DNA of 64,000 bases, from NCBI RefSeq assembly GCF_030687535.1, contig NZ_CP117437.1:248001-312000 (forward strand), written 5' to 3'. The position numbers and the translations under genes were made by a program. Under the pieces are notes generated by a model, which did no database searches, had not been told where the DNA came from, and saw nothing but the letters and a program-made list of their open reading frames with translations. This DNA comes from Pseudomonas sp. FP2335. GTDB taxonomy: Bacteria; Pseudomonadota; Gammaproteobacteria; Pseudomonadales; Pseudomonadaceae. Shown one piece after another: positions 25,870 to 35,788 of the stretch (the stretch's first letter is position 1; every line of letters starts with the position of its first letter).

Positions 25870-27453
25870 TTAGTTACTGATCGCCAAAATGCTCGCCTGG
25901 TACGAGCCCACAAACACGTCAAAGTCACCCACTTCGTTCTGCTCCAGCTCTGCCTGCTGTGCCAGCGACGTGCGCGCCAGTTCTTCAAAGTGTGCTTGCT
26001 CTGCGGCCGGCAGCGGTTCGCTGCGGAAATGCTCGGCATGCACCTGGCTCTGGTGCAGGGAAAACTGCGCAAAGCTCTCTTTACGCTCGGCCATCGCCGC
26101 CAACACCTGGGCCGACGGGGTCAGGGACGGGTCCTGGACCTTCGCCAACTGGGCGTCCAACGCCTGGCTGTGCTCGTTGATGCCGTGGCTCTGATCCAGC
26201 AGCGCGGCCAACGGGGCGATCTTCTCCAGCAGCTCGGTGGCCCATTCCTTCATGTCCACCGGCGCACCTTCACGCTGCAATTGCAGGCCCGGACGGCGAC
26301 CTTCCTTGACCACGCTGAGGAAGTTGGACGTGGCGTTGCCACACTCGTTGCTGGCGAACAGCGGGCTGTCGTTCAGCGCGCAGTACAGCAGGAATGCGTC
26401 GAGGAAACGCGACTCCGGCAGGTCGATGCCCATCGGCAGGAACGGGTTGATGTCCAGGCAACGCACTTCGATGTACTGGATGCCACGGGCCATCAGTGCC
26501 TGGATCGGCCGCTCGCCGGTGTAGGTCACACGTTTTGGGCGGATGTTGGAGTAGTACTCGTTTTCGATCTGCAGGATGTTGGTGTTGAGCTGGACCCACT
26601 CACCGTCCTTGTGCGTGCCGATTTCGACGTAGGGCGGGTAGGGCGTTGCCACCGCTTCGCGCAGGCTGTCGGTGTAGCTGTTCAAATCGTTGTAGCACGG
26701 CGTGAGGCCGGCCTGGGCGTTGCTCTGGTAACCCAGGTCGCTCATGCGCAGGCTGGTGGCGTAGGGCAGGTACAGGGTGTCGGCGTCCAGCACTTCGAGC
26801 TGGTGCGAGCGACCGCGCAGGAAACCGGCGTCCAGGGCCGGCGACGCGCCGAACAGGTACATCAGCAGCCAGCTGTAGCGCCGGAAATTACGGATCAGCG
26901 CGATGTAGGCCGTGGACTGGTAATCGCGGTCGGTGCCGACAAATCCTTCAGCCTCCTTGAGCAACGGCCACAACTGTTCCGGCAGGGAAAAGTTGTAGTG
27001 GATACCGGCGATGCACTGCATGGTCTTGCCGTAGCGCAGGGCCAGGCCCTTGCGATACACGTACTTGAGCTGTCCGATATTGGAGGTGCCGTAGTAGGCA
27101 ATCGGAATGTCTTCTTCGGCCGGCAACGGGCACGGCATCGAAGGGCTCCACAGGTATTCGCTGCCGAGCTTGGTGTAGGCGAAGCGGTGGATCTTGTCCA
27201 GGCTGCTCAGGGTATCGGCCGGGTCTGGCAGGGCGGGAGTGATGAACTCCAGCAGCGATTCCGAGTAGTCGGTGGTGATCTGTTCATGGGTCAGCGCGGC
27301 GCCCAGGGCTTCGGGGTGCGGCGTTTGTGCCAGGCGACCCTCGCCGGTGACGCGTAGGCATTCACGCTCGATGCCGTGCAGGCACTGCTCCAGCAGGGAG
27401 AGGTGTTCGCGCTTGCCGAGCAGAGCCAGGCGGCGGTTGAGAAGTTCGCTCAA
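25870..27453 (-). CDS. gshA: Glutamate--cysteine ligase (type 1)
   Basis: 527 residues using the TTG at 27453, preceded by AAGGAA at 6 bases. This gives the usual Pseudomonas N-terminus ([13 protein letters not shown]) and length. A GTG at 27468 is the alternative. It makes gamma-glutamylcysteine from glutamate, cysteine and ATP, the first step of glutathione synthesis. Conserved segments include [27 protein letters not shown] and [12 protein letters not shown]. It uses the cysteine pool that the neighbouring genes feed. Located next to the thioesterase-tex genes as in other pseudomonads. Confidence 0.95.
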   Translation of the reverse strand: MSELLNRRLALLGKREHLSLLEQCLHGIERECLRVTGEGRLAQTPHPEALGAALTHEQITTDYSESLLEFITPALPDPADTLSSLDKIHRFAYTKLGSEYLWSPSMPCPLPAEEDIPIAYYGTSNIGQLKYVYRKGLALRYGKTMQCIAGIHYNFSLPEQLWPLLKEAEGFVGTDRDYQSTAYIALIRNFRRYSWLLMYLFGASPALDAGFLRGRSHQLEVLDADTLYLPYATSLRMSDLGYQSNAQAGLTPCYNDLNSYTDSLREAVATPYPPYVEIGTHKDGEWVQLNTNILQIENEYYSNIRPKRVTYTGERPIQALMARGIQYIEVRCLDINPFLPMGIDLPESRFLDAFLLYCALNDSPLFASNECGNATSNFLSVVKEGRRPGLQLQREGAPVDMKEWATELLEKIAPLAALLDQSHGINEHSQALDAQLAKVQDPSLTPSAQVLAAMAERKESFAQFSLHQSQVHAEHFRSEPLPAAEQAHFEELARTSLAQQAELEQNEVGDFDVFVGSYQASILAISN

Positions 27454-27668
27454 GTTGGATTCCTTCACGCGTCAGTCGCCCCAATATGGGGGTGGGCAAG
27501 ACGGTCTACAAGGGTGAAGTTAAAACTGGCGTTATCGCCTGGTCTAGAGTCGATTTGACCCGCTCTGAAAAAGCCGACTTCACTCCATGAATTTGGCTAT
27601 AGCGCAGCAAGAAAATTCCGACGCTGTTTAGTGCAGCGCCGAAATTAACTCAAATCGAGGGTGGGGAG

Positions 27669-28052
27669 CTATAGGACAGCGAAGGTGCCCTGTGCTTTTG
27701 CGACAAGTCTGTCGCTCTGGTACACATCCGCTTCGACCACCAACGTGCGTCGGCCGGCATGAATCACCCGGCTGGTGCACAGCACCTCACCGTCTTCGAC
27801 GGCGCGGATGTAGTTGATCTTGCACTCAATGGTCGCGCTCTGCTGGTCGAAACCATGGCTGCTGGAACAGGCCAGCCCCATGGTGATGTCCACCAGGCTG
27901 AAAATCGCCCCGCCGTGGAGCTTGCCCGCGCGGTTGCGCAGGTGCGGCTCCAGGGTCAGGGCCACCTCGGCAACGCCCTCTTCAAGGCGTTGCAGGCGGC
28001 AGCCGATCAGTTCGCTGAAGGCGCTCTGGGTCAACCCGGGCGGGATTTGCAT
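27669..28052 (-). CDS. PaaI-type hotdog thioesterase
   Basis: 127 residues from the ATG at 28052, which overlaps the tex stop as ATGA. A TTG one codon earlier is also possible. It is a single hotdog domain with the PaaI-family motif NRAGKLHGGAIFSLVDIT (about residues 41-58), where the asparagine/histidine-glycine turn and Asp support acyl-CoA hydrolysis. It is translationally coupled to tex; a functional link is not obvious. The acyl substrate is unknown. Confidence 0.85.
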   Translation of the reverse strand: MQIPPGLTQSAFSELIGCRLQRLEEGVAEVALTLEPHLRNRAGKLHGGAIFSLVDITMGLACSSSHGFDQQSATIECKINYIRAVEDGEVLCTSRVIHAGRRTLVVEADVYQSDRLVAKAQGTFAVL

Positions 28053-30376
28053 CAACGTTTCTTCAACTGCTTGGCGTTGGCGAACAGCGAGGCCATGGCG
28101 TTGTTGCTTGGCGCGGCGGTGGCGGTTTCCTTGCGTGGTGCGCTGTTTTGAGACTGGCGTGGCGCCGAGCCTGGGCGGGCGCCACGGGCACCGTCGATTT
28201 TTTCGCCAGGGGTGTCGCTCATGCGCATCGACAGGCCGACGCGTTTGCGCGGGATGTCGACTTCCATGACCTTGACCTTGACCACGTCACCGGCTTTTAC
28301 CGCTTCGCGTGGGTCCTTGATGAACTTCTCCGAAAGCGCAGAGATATGCACCAAACCGTCCTGATGCACGCCGATGTCCACGAAGGCACCGAAGTTGGTC
28401 ACGTTGGTGACGACGCCTTCGAGGATCATGCCCAGCTCCAGGTCCTTGAGGTCTTCGACGCCGTCCTGGAACTCGGCGGTCTTGAACTCGGGGCGTGGGT
28501 CGCGGCCAGGTTTTTCCAGCTCTTGCAGGATGTCGGTGATGGTCGGTACGCCGAAGGTTTCATCGGTGTACTTCTTCGGGTCCAGGCGCTTGAGGAACGC
28601 GGCGTCGCCGATCAGCGAGCGGATGTCGCGGTCGGTCTCGGCGGCGATGCGTTGCACCAGCGGGTAGGCTTCCGGGTGGACGGCGGAGGAATCCAGCGGG
28701 TTGTCGCCGTTCATTACGCGTAGGAAACCAGCGGCTTGCTCGAAGGTTTTCTCGCCCAGGCGTGCGACTTTTTTCAGCGCGGCGCGGGTTTTGAACGCGC
28801 CGTTTTCGTCACGGTGGGTGACGATGTTCTGCGCCAGGGTCGCGTTGAGGCCGGAAATACGCGCCAGCAGGGCTACGGAGGCGGTGTTCACGTCCACGCC
28901 CACGGCGTTTACGCAGTCTTCCACCACCGCATCCAGGCCGCGTGCCAATTTGAGCTGCGACACGTCGTGCTGGTACTGGCCGACGCCGATGGATTTAGGG
29001 TCGATCTTCACCAGTTCGGCCAGCGGGTCCTGCAAACGGCGAGCGATCGACACCGCGCCACGGATCGACACGTCGAGGTCCGGGAATTCCTTGGAGGCCA
29101 GTTCCGACGCCGAGTACACCGATGCGCCGGCTTCGGAGACCATGACCTTGGTCATCTTCATGGCTGGGTATTTTTTAATCAGTTCGGCGGCCAGCTTGTC
29201 GGTTTCGCGGCTGGCGGTGCCGTTGCCGATGGCGATCAGGTCTACCGCGTGCTTGGCGCACAGCGCGGCCAGGATCGCGAGGGTCTGGTCCCACTTGTTG
29301 TGCGGCACGTGCGGGTACACGGTGGCGTGGTCCAGCAGCTTGCCGGTGGAGTCGACCACCGCGACCTTGCAGCCGGTACGCAGGCCCGGGTCGAGGCCCA
29401 GTGTGGCACGCGGGCCGGCCGGGGCGGCCAGCAGCAGGTCGTGCAGGTTGTGGGCGAACACGTTGATCGCCTCGGTTTCCGCGCCGTCGCGCAGTTCGCC
29501 GAGCAGGTCGGTTTCGAGGTGGGTGTAGAGCTTGACCTTCCAGGTCCAGCGCACGACTTCACCGAGCCACTTGTCCGCAGGACGATTCTGATTCTGGATG
29601 CCGAATTGTTGACCGATCATGCCTTCGCACGGGTGCATGGTGCCCGGCAGCTCGTCGCCGACTTTCAGCGCGGAGCTGAGAATGCCTTCGTTGCGGCCGC
29701 GGAAAATGGCGAGCGCACGGTGGGACGGCATGCTCTTGAGCGGTTCGTCGTGTTCGAAGTAGTCGCGGAACTTGGCGCCTTCTTCCTCTTTGCCGGCGAT
29801 GACGCGGGCGCTGAGGATCGCTTCCTGCTTGAGGTAGGTGCGCAGTTTTTCCAGCAGGCTGGCGTCTTCGGCGAAGCGCTCCATGAGGATGTACTTGGCG
29901 CCTTCGAGGGCGGCCTTGACGTCGGCGACGCCTTTTTCGGCATCGATGAAGCGTGCGGCTTCGGTGTCCGGGGTCAGTGTCGGGTCGTTGAACAGGCCGT
30001 CGGCCAGTTCGCCCAGGCCGGCTTCCAAGGCGATCTGGCCCTTGGTGCGACGCTTCTGCTTGTACGGCAGGTAGAGGTCTTCGAGGCGGGTCTTGGTGTC
30101 GGCGAGCTTGATGTCGCGCTCCAGCTGCGGGGTCAGCTTGCCCTGTTCCTCGATGCTGGCGAGGATGCTGATGCGCCGTTCGTCGAGTTCTCGCAGGTAG
30201 CGCAGGCGCTCTTCCAGGTGACGCAGTTGGGTGTCGTCGAGGCTGCCGGTCACTTCTTTACGGTAACGGGCGATGAAGGGCACGGTGGAGCCCTCATCCA
30301 GTAGAGCGACGGCCGCTTCGACCTGTTGTGGGCGTACGCCGAGTTCCTCGGCGATGCGGCTGTTGATGCTGTCCAT
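28052..30376 (-). CDS. tex: Tex-family transcription accessory/RNA-binding protein
   Basis: 774 residues from the ATG at 30376 ([20 protein letters not shown]), close to the 773 of E. coli Tex (YhgF). The much longer open frame upstream lies in the intergenic region. Domain order follows the known Tex structure: N-terminal helical region, YqgF/RNase H-like domain ([17 protein letters not shown]), helix-hairpin-helix segments ([19 protein letters not shown]), and a C-terminal S1 RNA-binding domain ([26 protein letters not shown]). The tail after S1 is low-complexity and basic. It binds nucleic acid and is thought to affect transcription. Divergent from ompR. Confidence 0.94.
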   Translation of the reverse strand: MDSINSRIAEELGVRPQQVEAAVALLDEGSTVPFIARYRKEVTGSLDDTQLRHLEERLRYLRELDERRISILASIEEQGKLTPQLERDIKLADTKTRLEDLYLPYKQKRRTKGQIALEAGLGELADGLFNDPTLTPDTEAARFIDAEKGVADVKAALEGAKYILMERFAEDASLLEKLRTYLKQEAILSARVIAGKEEEGAKFRDYFEHDEPLKSMPSHRALAIFRGRNEGILSSALKVGDELPGTMHPCEGMIGQQFGIQNQNRPADKWLGEVVRWTWKVKLYTHLETDLLGELRDGAETEAINVFAHNLHDLLLAAPAGPRATLGLDPGLRTGCKVAVVDSTGKLLDHATVYPHVPHNKWDQTLAILAALCAKHAVDLIAIGNGTASRETDKLAAELIKKYPAMKMTKVMVSEAGASVYSASELASKEFPDLDVSIRGAVSIARRLQDPLAELVKIDPKSIGVGQYQHDVSQLKLARGLDAVVEDCVNAVGVDVNTASVALLARISGLNATLAQNIVTHRDENGAFKTRAALKKVARLGEKTFEQAAGFLRVMNGDNPLDSSAVHPEAYPLVQRIAAETDRDIRSLIGDAAFLKRLDPKKYTDETFGVPTITDILQELEKPGRDPRPEFKTAEFQDGVEDLKDLELGMILEGVVTNVTNFGAFVDIGVHQDGLVHISALSEKFIKDPREAVKAGDVVKVKVMEVDIPRKRVGLSMRMSDTPGEKIDGARGARPGSAPRQSQNSAPRKETATAAPSNNAMASLFANAKQLKKR

Positions 30377-30733
30377 AAAACCACCTGAAATTCTGAAAAG
30401 CAGCTCGCAGGCCCGGAAAACAAGGCCCGGCAAGGCTGGTTGAGCGGCCCGACTGGCGCCGCTACCTGGGTCAAGAGGCAGCCTATTGACCCTCGAAATC
30501 GAAAAAATCACGACAAGCGGGTAAAAAAAGCCTGGCAGTAAACGGTAACGATCTGACGTTGCCCTGCACAAAGGCGCCGCATTATAACCAGCGTTCTGCC
30601 CTTGGGGGGTACTGCGCCTGGAGGTTGCAGGGCGCGGGTTCGCTGTCGGTAGAGGAAAAATCTGCTAACAATGCACACGGTGCGTATAACGGCAGCTAGG
30701 CCATAATGCGCGCCGAGATAAGAGGAGCATCCA
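30377..30733. other. Divergent intergenic region tex / ompR
   Basis: 357 bases with no gene. It must contain promoters for both directions. CATAAT (30702-30707) and TATAAC (30685-30690) are possible -10 boxes for ompR, but no matching -35 is clear. GAGGAG (30722-30727) is the ompR ribosome site. Confidence 0.45.
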
Positions 30734-31474
30734 ATGAGCAGCACTGCACAAACTGCTGAAGGCGAAAAAATTCTCATCGTTGACGACGATCCGGGGCTGA
30801 GCAGCCTGCTGGAGCGTTTCTTCAACTCCAAGGGCTATCGTGCCCGCGCGGTGCCGAACACCGAGCAGATGGACCGCCTGTTGGGGCGTGAAGTATTCAA
30901 CCTGGTCGTGCTCGACCTGATGTTGCCCGGCGAAGACGGCCTGACCGCCTGCAAACGCCTGCGCAGCGCGAACAATCAGATTCCTATCATCATGCTGACC
31001 GCCAAGGGCGATGAGCTGAGCCGCATCAAGGGCCTCGAACTGGGCGCCGATGACTATTTGGCCAAGCCGTTCAACCCCGACGAGCTGATGGCGCGGGTCA
31101 AGGCCGTATTGCGTCGCCAGGCTCCGCCGGTTCCAGGCGCGCCGGGCAGTGAAGACGAAAGCGTCACCTTTGGCGACTATGAACTGTCGCTGGCCACCCG
31201 TGAGCTCAAGCGTGGCGATGAAGTGCACATGCTGACCACCGGCGAGTTCGCCGTGCTCAAGGCGCTGGTGATGAACGCGCGCCAACCGCTGACCCGCGAC
31301 AAGCTGATGAACCTGGCTCGTGGCCGAGAATGGGACGCCCTGGAGCGCTCCATCGATGTGCAGATCTCCCGTCTGCGTCGGATGATCGAGCCGGACCCGT
31401 CCAAGCCGCGATACATCCAGACGGTGTGGGGCGTGGGATATGTGTTTGTGCCGGATGGCACTGCAACCAAGTGA
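30734..31474 (+). CDS. ompR: OmpR-family response regulator (AmgR in P. aeruginosa)
   Basis: 246 residues. The receiver domain (about 10-128) has the acidic pocket VDDDP and phosphorylated Asp61 (VVLDLMLPGEDG). It is followed by a winged-helix DNA-binding domain (about 150-240) ending in SRLRRMIEPDPSKPRYIQTV. Paired with envZ 117 bases downstream. In P. aeruginosa the orthologous AmgRS pair responds to membrane stress from mistranslated proteins and affects aminoglycoside resistance. That role is transferred by synteny. Confidence 0.94.
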   Translation: MSSTAQTAEGEKILIVDDDPGLSSLLERFFNSKGYRARAVPNTEQMDRLLGREVFNLVVLDLMLPGEDGLTACKRLRSANNQIPIIMLTAKGDELSRIKGLELGADDYLAKPFNPDELMARVKAVLRRQAPPVPGAPGSEDESVTFGDYELSLATRELKRGDEVHMLTTGEFAVLKALVMNARQPLTRDKLMNLARGREWDALERSIDVQISRLRRMIEPDPSKPRYIQTVWGVGYVFVPDGTATK

Positions 31475-31591
31475 CCGATGATTTGCAGGGGCGGGCATCC
31501 TGGCGTTCGGCTTCATGAGAGTCGACGGGGTGCCCGGCGTCTGCAATTCTGCGAGCGCCGCTCGTTCCTGCAAGGTATCTAGCTGTTTCCT

Positions 31592-32905
31592 ATGAAAACC
31601 CCGCTGTGGTTCCCGCAAAGTTTCTTCTCCCGCACCCTTTGGCTGGTGCTGATCGTCGTTCTGTTTTCCAAGGCGCTCACGCTGGTTTATCTGTTGATGA
31701 ACGAAGACGTGCTAGTGGACCGACAATACAGCCACGGGGTGGCCCTGACGCTGCGCGCCTACTGGGCCGCCGACCCCGAGAACCGCGAGAAGATCGCCAA
31801 GGCTGCCACTCTGGTCCGTGTTGCGGGCGCAGGTGTGCCCGAGGGCGAGCAGCACTGGCCCTACAGTGAGATCTACCAGCGCCAGATGCAGGCCGAACTG
31901 GGTGATGACACCGAGGTGCGGCTGCGCATGCATGTATCGCCGGCGTTATGGGTGAGGGCGCCGAGCCTGGGTGAGGATTGGCTGAAAGTGCCGCTGTATC
32001 CGCATCCGCTGCGGGGGCAGAAGATCTGGAACGTGCTGGGCTGGTTCCTGGCGATCGGGCTGCTTTCAACCGCGTCTGCGTGGATTTTCGTGCGCCAGCT
32101 CAACCAGCCGCTCAAACGCCTGGTGTTTGCCGCCCGGCAACTGGGCCAGGGGCGCAGTGTGCGCCTGCCGGTCAGCGACACGCCCAGTGAGATGACCGAG
32201 GTCTACAGCGCGTTCAACCAGATGGCGGAGGATGTCGAACAGGCCGGGCGCGAACGCGAACTGATGCTGGCGGGGGTGTCCCATGACCTGCGTACGCCGC
32301 TGACGCGATTGCGGCTGTCACTGGAGCTGATGGGCAACCATAACGACCTGACCGATGACATGGTCCGTGACATCGAAGACATGGACGCGATTCTCGACCA
32401 GTTCCTGGCGTTTATCCGGGATGGCCGTGATGAAGTGTTGGAGGAGGTCGACCTGACGGATCTGGTACGTGAAGTCGTGGCGCCCTATAACCAGAATGGC
32501 GAACAGGTCCGCATGCGCCTTGAGCCGATCCAGCCGTTTGCGTTGCGCCGGGTGTCGATGAAGCGCCTGTTGAACAACCTGATCGGCAACGCCTTGCATC
32601 ACGCGGGTTCGGATGTGGAAGTGGCGGCGTACGTTTCCGGCGACAGCGCGGCGCCTTACGTGGTGCTGAGTGTGATGGACCGGGGAGCGGGCATCGACCC
32701 GGACGAGTTGGAAGGCATTTTCAACCCGTTCACCCGTGGCGACCGTGCCCGCGGTGGCAAAGGCACTGGCCTGGGGCTGGCGATTGTGCGGCGGATTGCT
32801 TCGATGCATGGCGGCAATGTTGAGTTGCGCAACCGTGAAGAGGGTGGCCTGGAAGCGCGGGTGCGCTTGCCGTTGGGGCTGATGTTGCCCCGGGATGCGG
32901 TCTAG
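31592..32905 (+). CDS. envZ: EnvZ-family sensor histidine kinase (AmgS in P. aeruginosa)
   Basis: 437 residues. Two membrane helices (about 10-33 and 148-168) flank a periplasmic sensor domain. A HAMP linker follows (RQLNQPLKRLVFAARQLG), then the dimerisation domain with the phosphorylated His231 (GVSHDLRTPLTRLRLSLE). The ATPase has an N-box (LLNNLIGNALHHAG), G1 (VMDRGAGIDP) and G2 (GKGTGLGLAIVRRI). It phosphorylates and dephosphorylates the OmpR protein encoded just upstream. No strong ribosome site is seen before its ATG. Confidence 0.94.
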   Translation: MKTPLWFPQSFFSRTLWLVLIVVLFSKALTLVYLLMNEDVLVDRQYSHGVALTLRAYWAADPENREKIAKAATLVRVAGAGVPEGEQHWPYSEIYQRQMQAELGDDTEVRLRMHVSPALWVRAPSLGEDWLKVPLYPHPLRGQKIWNVLGWFLAIGLLSTASAWIFVRQLNQPLKRLVFAARQLGQGRSVRLPVSDTPSEMTEVYSAFNQMAEDVEQAGRERELMLAGVSHDLRTPLTRLRLSLELMGNHNDLTDDMVRDIEDMDAILDQFLAFIRDGRDEVLEEVDLTDLVREVVAPYNQNGEQVRMRLEPIQPFALRRVSMKRLLNNLIGNALHHAGSDVEVAAYVSGDSAAPYVVLSVMDRGAGIDPDELEGIFNPFTRGDRARGGKGTGLGLAIVRRIASMHGGNVELRNREEGGLEARVRLPLGLMLPRDAV

Positions 32906-32920
32906 GCAGCAACACCATTC

Positions 32921-33031
32921 AAATGTGGGAGCGGGCTTGCTCGCGAATGCGATAGATCAGCATAATACATGTGCAAGCTGATCCACCGCATTCGCGAGCA
33001 AGCCCGCTCCCACACAAGCCCGCGTCCACAT
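32921..33031. repeat. REPIN with an extra half REP
   Basis: Inverted REP pair between the convergent envZ and rimK genes, with an appended partial copy (AAGCCCGCGTCCACATT) on the right. Confidence 0.85.
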
Positions 33032-33062
33032 TGGGTTGTGGCGTTTCAACCGCCGTATTTGA

Positions 33063-33968
33063 TCAGCCCTTGCCCTTGGTCCGCGTCATGTTCGGGCCAC
33101 TATTCTTCTCCAGGTGCTGAATGATGATCCCCGCCACGTCCTTGCCCGTGGTGGTCTCGATCCCTTCCAACCCTGGGGATGAATTTACCTCCATCACCAG
33201 TGGCCCGTGGTTGGAGCGCAATATATCCACACCCGCCACGCTCAACCCCATGACCTTGGCAGCCCGCAGCGCAGTCATGCGTTCTTCCGGAGTGATCTTG
33301 ATCAGGCTGGCACTGCCGCCACGGTGCAGGTTGGAACGGAACTCACCCGGTTTGGCCTGGCGTTTCATCGCCGCAATCACCTTGTCGCCGACCACGAAGC
33401 AGCGAATATCCGCACCGCCGGCTTCTTTGATGTATTCCTGCACCATGATGTTCTGCTTGAGGCCCATAAAGGCTTCGATCACCGACTCGGCCGCCGTTGC
33501 GGTTTCACACAGCACCACGCCGATACCCTGAGTGCCTTCCAATACCTTGATCACCAGCGGCGCGCCGTTGACCATTTCGATCAGGTCGGGGATGTCGTCG
33601 GGGGAGTGGGCAAAGCCGGTGACCGGCAGGCCGATGCCCCGGCGCGAGAGCAATTGCAGTGAACGCAGCTTGTCGCGCGAGCGCGCTATGGCGACCGATT
33701 CATTGAGGGGGAACACCCCCATCATTTCAAACTGGCGCAACACTGCGCAGCCATAGAACGTCACCGATGCGCCAATGCGCGGGATCACCGCATCAAAACC
33801 CTCCAGCGGCTTGCCCCGGTAGTGGATCTGCGGCTTGTGGCTGGCAATGTTCATATAGGCACGCAACGTGTCGATCACCACCATTTCGTGGCCACGTTCG
33901 GTGCCGGCCTCAACCAGGCGGCGGGTGGAATACAGACGCGGGTTTCGCGACAGCACAGCAATCTTCAT
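33063..33968 (-). CDS. rimK: RimK, ribosomal protein S6 glutamate ligase
   Basis: 301 residues, ATP-grasp ligase. Core features are [19 protein letters not shown] (ATP lysine and loop), [20 protein letters not shown], and the metal-binding [15 protein letters not shown] near the C-terminus. RimK adds glutamates to the C-terminus of ribosomal protein S6. In P. fluorescens this changes the ribosome and the proteome and is controlled by RimA, RimB and cyclic di-GMP. Its ATG overlaps the rimB stop, so rimA, rimB and rimK form one operon. Confidence 0.94.
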   Translation of the reverse strand: MKIAVLSRNPRLYSTRRLVEAGTERGHEMVVIDTLRAYMNIASHKPQIHYRGKPLEGFDAVIPRIGASVTFYGCAVLRQFEMMGVFPLNESVAIARSRDKLRSLQLLSRRGIGLPVTGFAHSPDDIPDLIEMVNGAPLVIKVLEGTQGIGVVLCETATAAESVIEAFMGLKQNIMVQEYIKEAGGADIRCFVVGDKVIAAMKRQAKPGEFRSNLHRGGSASLIKITPEERMTALRAAKVMGLSVAGVDILRSNHGPLVMEVNSSPGLEGIETTTGKDVAGIIIQHLEKNSGPNMTRTKGKG

Positions 33969-34477
33969 GCAGCACCTGGGGCAGAAATAGTAGAGACCGG
34001 GAACACCGGCTTGTCTTGAACGTACTTGACGCTTGGATTGACCACCAACTGGCCGTCAATCAGCGCCTTGGAACCGAGCAACAGGCGGTAACGCATGGCT
34101 TTACGGCAGGCCAGGGTGAACTCCACCCGCCAGACCCGATCACCCAGCGCCAGGGTGGTGCTGATCACATAGCGCACCTGCGCATGACCGTTGGAGCTCT
34201 TGATGGTTTTCATCGTCACCAGCGGCGCTTCGCAGCGGCGGTGACGCAGTTGCACCACACTGCCCAGGTGCGCGGTAAAGCGCACCCACTGCTCACCGTC
34301 GCGCTCAAACGGCTCGATGTCGGTGGCGTGCAGGCTTGAGGTGCTGGCGCCGGTGTCGATCTTTGCGCGCAGGCCTGCCACTCCCAGGTCGGGAAGTGCC
34401 ACCCACTCACGCAGACCGACAACGGTCAAATGGTCAAATGTCTTCAATATGGGTAACCGATCGATTCGCCCAGGCAT
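33965..34477 (-). CDS. rimB: RimB, retropepsin-like protease
   Basis: 170 residues from the ATG at 34477, with GAGG upstream; this start overlaps the end of rimA by 44 bases. A TTG ten codons later (34447) is an alternative that matches the start of some relatives. It belongs to the family often annotated as ATP-dependent zinc protease (PF05618). The aspartic protease-like motif is [10 protein letters not shown] (Asp41). In P. fluorescens SBW25 RimB opposes RimK by removing added glutamates from S6. The gene order here is the same as in that system. Confidence 0.9.
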   Translation of the reverse strand: MPGRIDRLPILKTFDHLTVVGLREWVALPDLGVAGLRAKIDTGASTSSLHATDIEPFERDGEQWVRFTAHLGSVVQLRHRRCEAPLVTMKTIKSSNGHAQVRYVISTTLALGDRVWRVEFTLACRKAMRYRLLLGSKALIDGQLVVNPSVKYVQDKPVFPVSTISAPGAA

Positions 34478-35240
34478 GAGGGGAAACCTCAGCCAAGGCT
34501 TTGAATGCGGGCTTGGCGAACCAGTATCCCTGCATCAGAAATATTCCACAGTCGGAAAGGAAGTCACGCTCGCCGGCACTTTCGATGCCTTCGGCGATGA
34601 CAGTAACCCCCAACTGCTCACAGATTGTGACAATCCCCCGGACGATCACCTGACGGACACGGTCCTGATCGACATCGCGAATCAACGCCATGTCGAGTTT
34701 GATCAGGTCAGGTTGGAAATCGGCCAGCAGATTCAGCCCCGAATAGCCCGCACCGAAATCGTCAATGGCGGTCTTGAAGCCGAATTCGCGGTATTCACGC
34801 AGAATATTCGTCAAATGGCGATAGTTATCTACATGCTCGCTTTCCAGCGTCTCGAAAACCAGCCGATCCAGCGGGAAATTATGCGCACGTGCGGCCTCCA
34901 GGGTGCTGCGAATACACAGCTCCGGGCGATAGACGGCGTTAGGCATGAAGTTGATCGAAAGGTGGGTTTGCATCCCCAGGGCCGCGGCGCCGGCAATGGC
35001 CTGGGTCCGGCAACGCTGGTCGAAGCGGTAGCGGTTGGTCTCGTTGACTTGCTCCAGCACCGAAAGCGCACCTTCACCATTAACCCCGCGCACCAGCGCT
35101 TCGTTGGCGAAAATCGAGCGGTCGCGAAGGTCGACAATCGGTTGGTAGGCGAAGGAAAAATCGAAGCCCAGGGGCTCGCTTTCCTGGCAACCCGTGCAGC
35201 GCTGGTTGGGCGAGGTGAGTGAAATGGGGAAATCGGTCAC
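34434..35240 (-). CDS. rimA: RimA, EAL-domain cyclic di-GMP phosphodiesterase
   Basis: 268 residues; the start is a GTG at 35240 preceded by GAGGA. It is a stand-alone EAL domain without sensory or membrane parts. The catalytic motif ANEALVRG is at residues 45-52 (Glu47), with the DDFGAGYSGLNLL block and VIAEGIES later, consistent with an active phosphodiesterase. A CTGC cluster near residue 15 precedes the domain. It is the first gene of rimABK, where RimA activity tunes RimK through cyclic di-GMP. Confidence 0.9.
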   Translation of the reverse strand: MTDFPISLTSPNQRCTGCQESEPLGFDFSFAYQPIVDLRDRSIFANEALVRGVNGEGALSVLEQVNETNRYRFDQRCRTQAIAGAAALGMQTHLSINFMPNAVYRPELCIRSTLEAARAHNFPLDRLVFETLESEHVDNYRHLTNILREYREFGFKTAIDDFGAGYSGLNLLADFQPDLIKLDMALIRDVDQDRVRQVIVRGIVTICEQLGVTVIAEGIESAGERDFLSDCGIFLMQGYWFAKPAFKALAEVSPHAWANRSVTHIEDI

Positions 35241-35356
35241 GGCATAATCCTCGCAATACAGGTTGCTACCTGGCGTATCTTAGGTGAGCCCAAGGGTTTA
35301 TGCGTCGAAGGGGTTCAACGGTAAAGTTGCGACATTTTTCAGAGCGGGGAATTCAA

Positions 35357-35764
35357 GTGGCTCAAAAGCAGGAAGAGGAAGAGAAGGTCCGTCTGGACAA
35401 GTGGTTGTGGGCCGCGCGTTTCTATAAAACCCGCGCCCTGGCCAAGGCCGCCATCGAGAGTGGCAAGGTGCACCATCGCGGTGAACGCTGCAAGCCGGGC
35501 AAGGAACCGCGCGTCGGCGACGAATTCCAGATTCGTACGGGATTTGATGAAAAGACCGTGGTGGTCCAGGCGCTATCCATCGTGCGCCGTGGCGCGCCGC
35601 AAGCGCAGACGCTCTACGTCGAGACCGAAGCCAGCATCGCCAAACGCGAGAATGCGGCGGCGATGCGCAAGGCCGGGGCCATGGGCCTGAGCACCGATGG
35701 CAAGCCGAGCAAGAAGCAGCGCCGCGATCTGTTCAAGTTTCGCGGCAGCGGCAATGACGACTAA
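35357..35764 (+). CDS. hslR: Hsp15, ribosome-associated heat shock protein
   Basis: 135 residues using the GTG at 35357, with GGGGA 8 bases upstream and the normal family start MAQKQEEEEKVRLDKWLWAA split here as MAQKQEEEE and VRLDKWLWAARFYKTR. A longer frame from 35300 is less likely. The S4 RNA-binding domain occupies about residues 10-75, followed by a basic tail (KPSKKQRRDLFKFRG). Hsp15 binds free 50S subunits that carry a nascent chain after heat stress and helps recycle them. Divergent from rimA, convergent with the PAP2 gene. Confidence 0.92.
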   Translation: MAQKQEEEEKVRLDKWLWAARFYKTRALAKAAIESGKVHHRGERCKPGKEPRVGDEFQIRTGFDEKTVVVQALSIVRRGAPQAQTLYVETEASIAKRENAAAMRKAGAMGLSTDGKPSKKQRRDLFKFRGSGNDD

Positions 35765-35788
35765 CCCCGGCTCGGGCAATCCTACGTA

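Noticed and set aside
28736..30304. 522-codon frame opposite tex
   Set aside because: Antisense shadow; tex has all expected domains on the other strand.
32906..33062. Rho-independent terminator after envZ
   Set aside because: The hairpins there are REP sequences without a T-run, so they are listed as a repeat.
35300..35356. Longer N-terminus for hslR from 35300
   Set aside because: The GTG at 35357 has a ribosome site and gives the usual Hsp15 length; the extension is not like the family.
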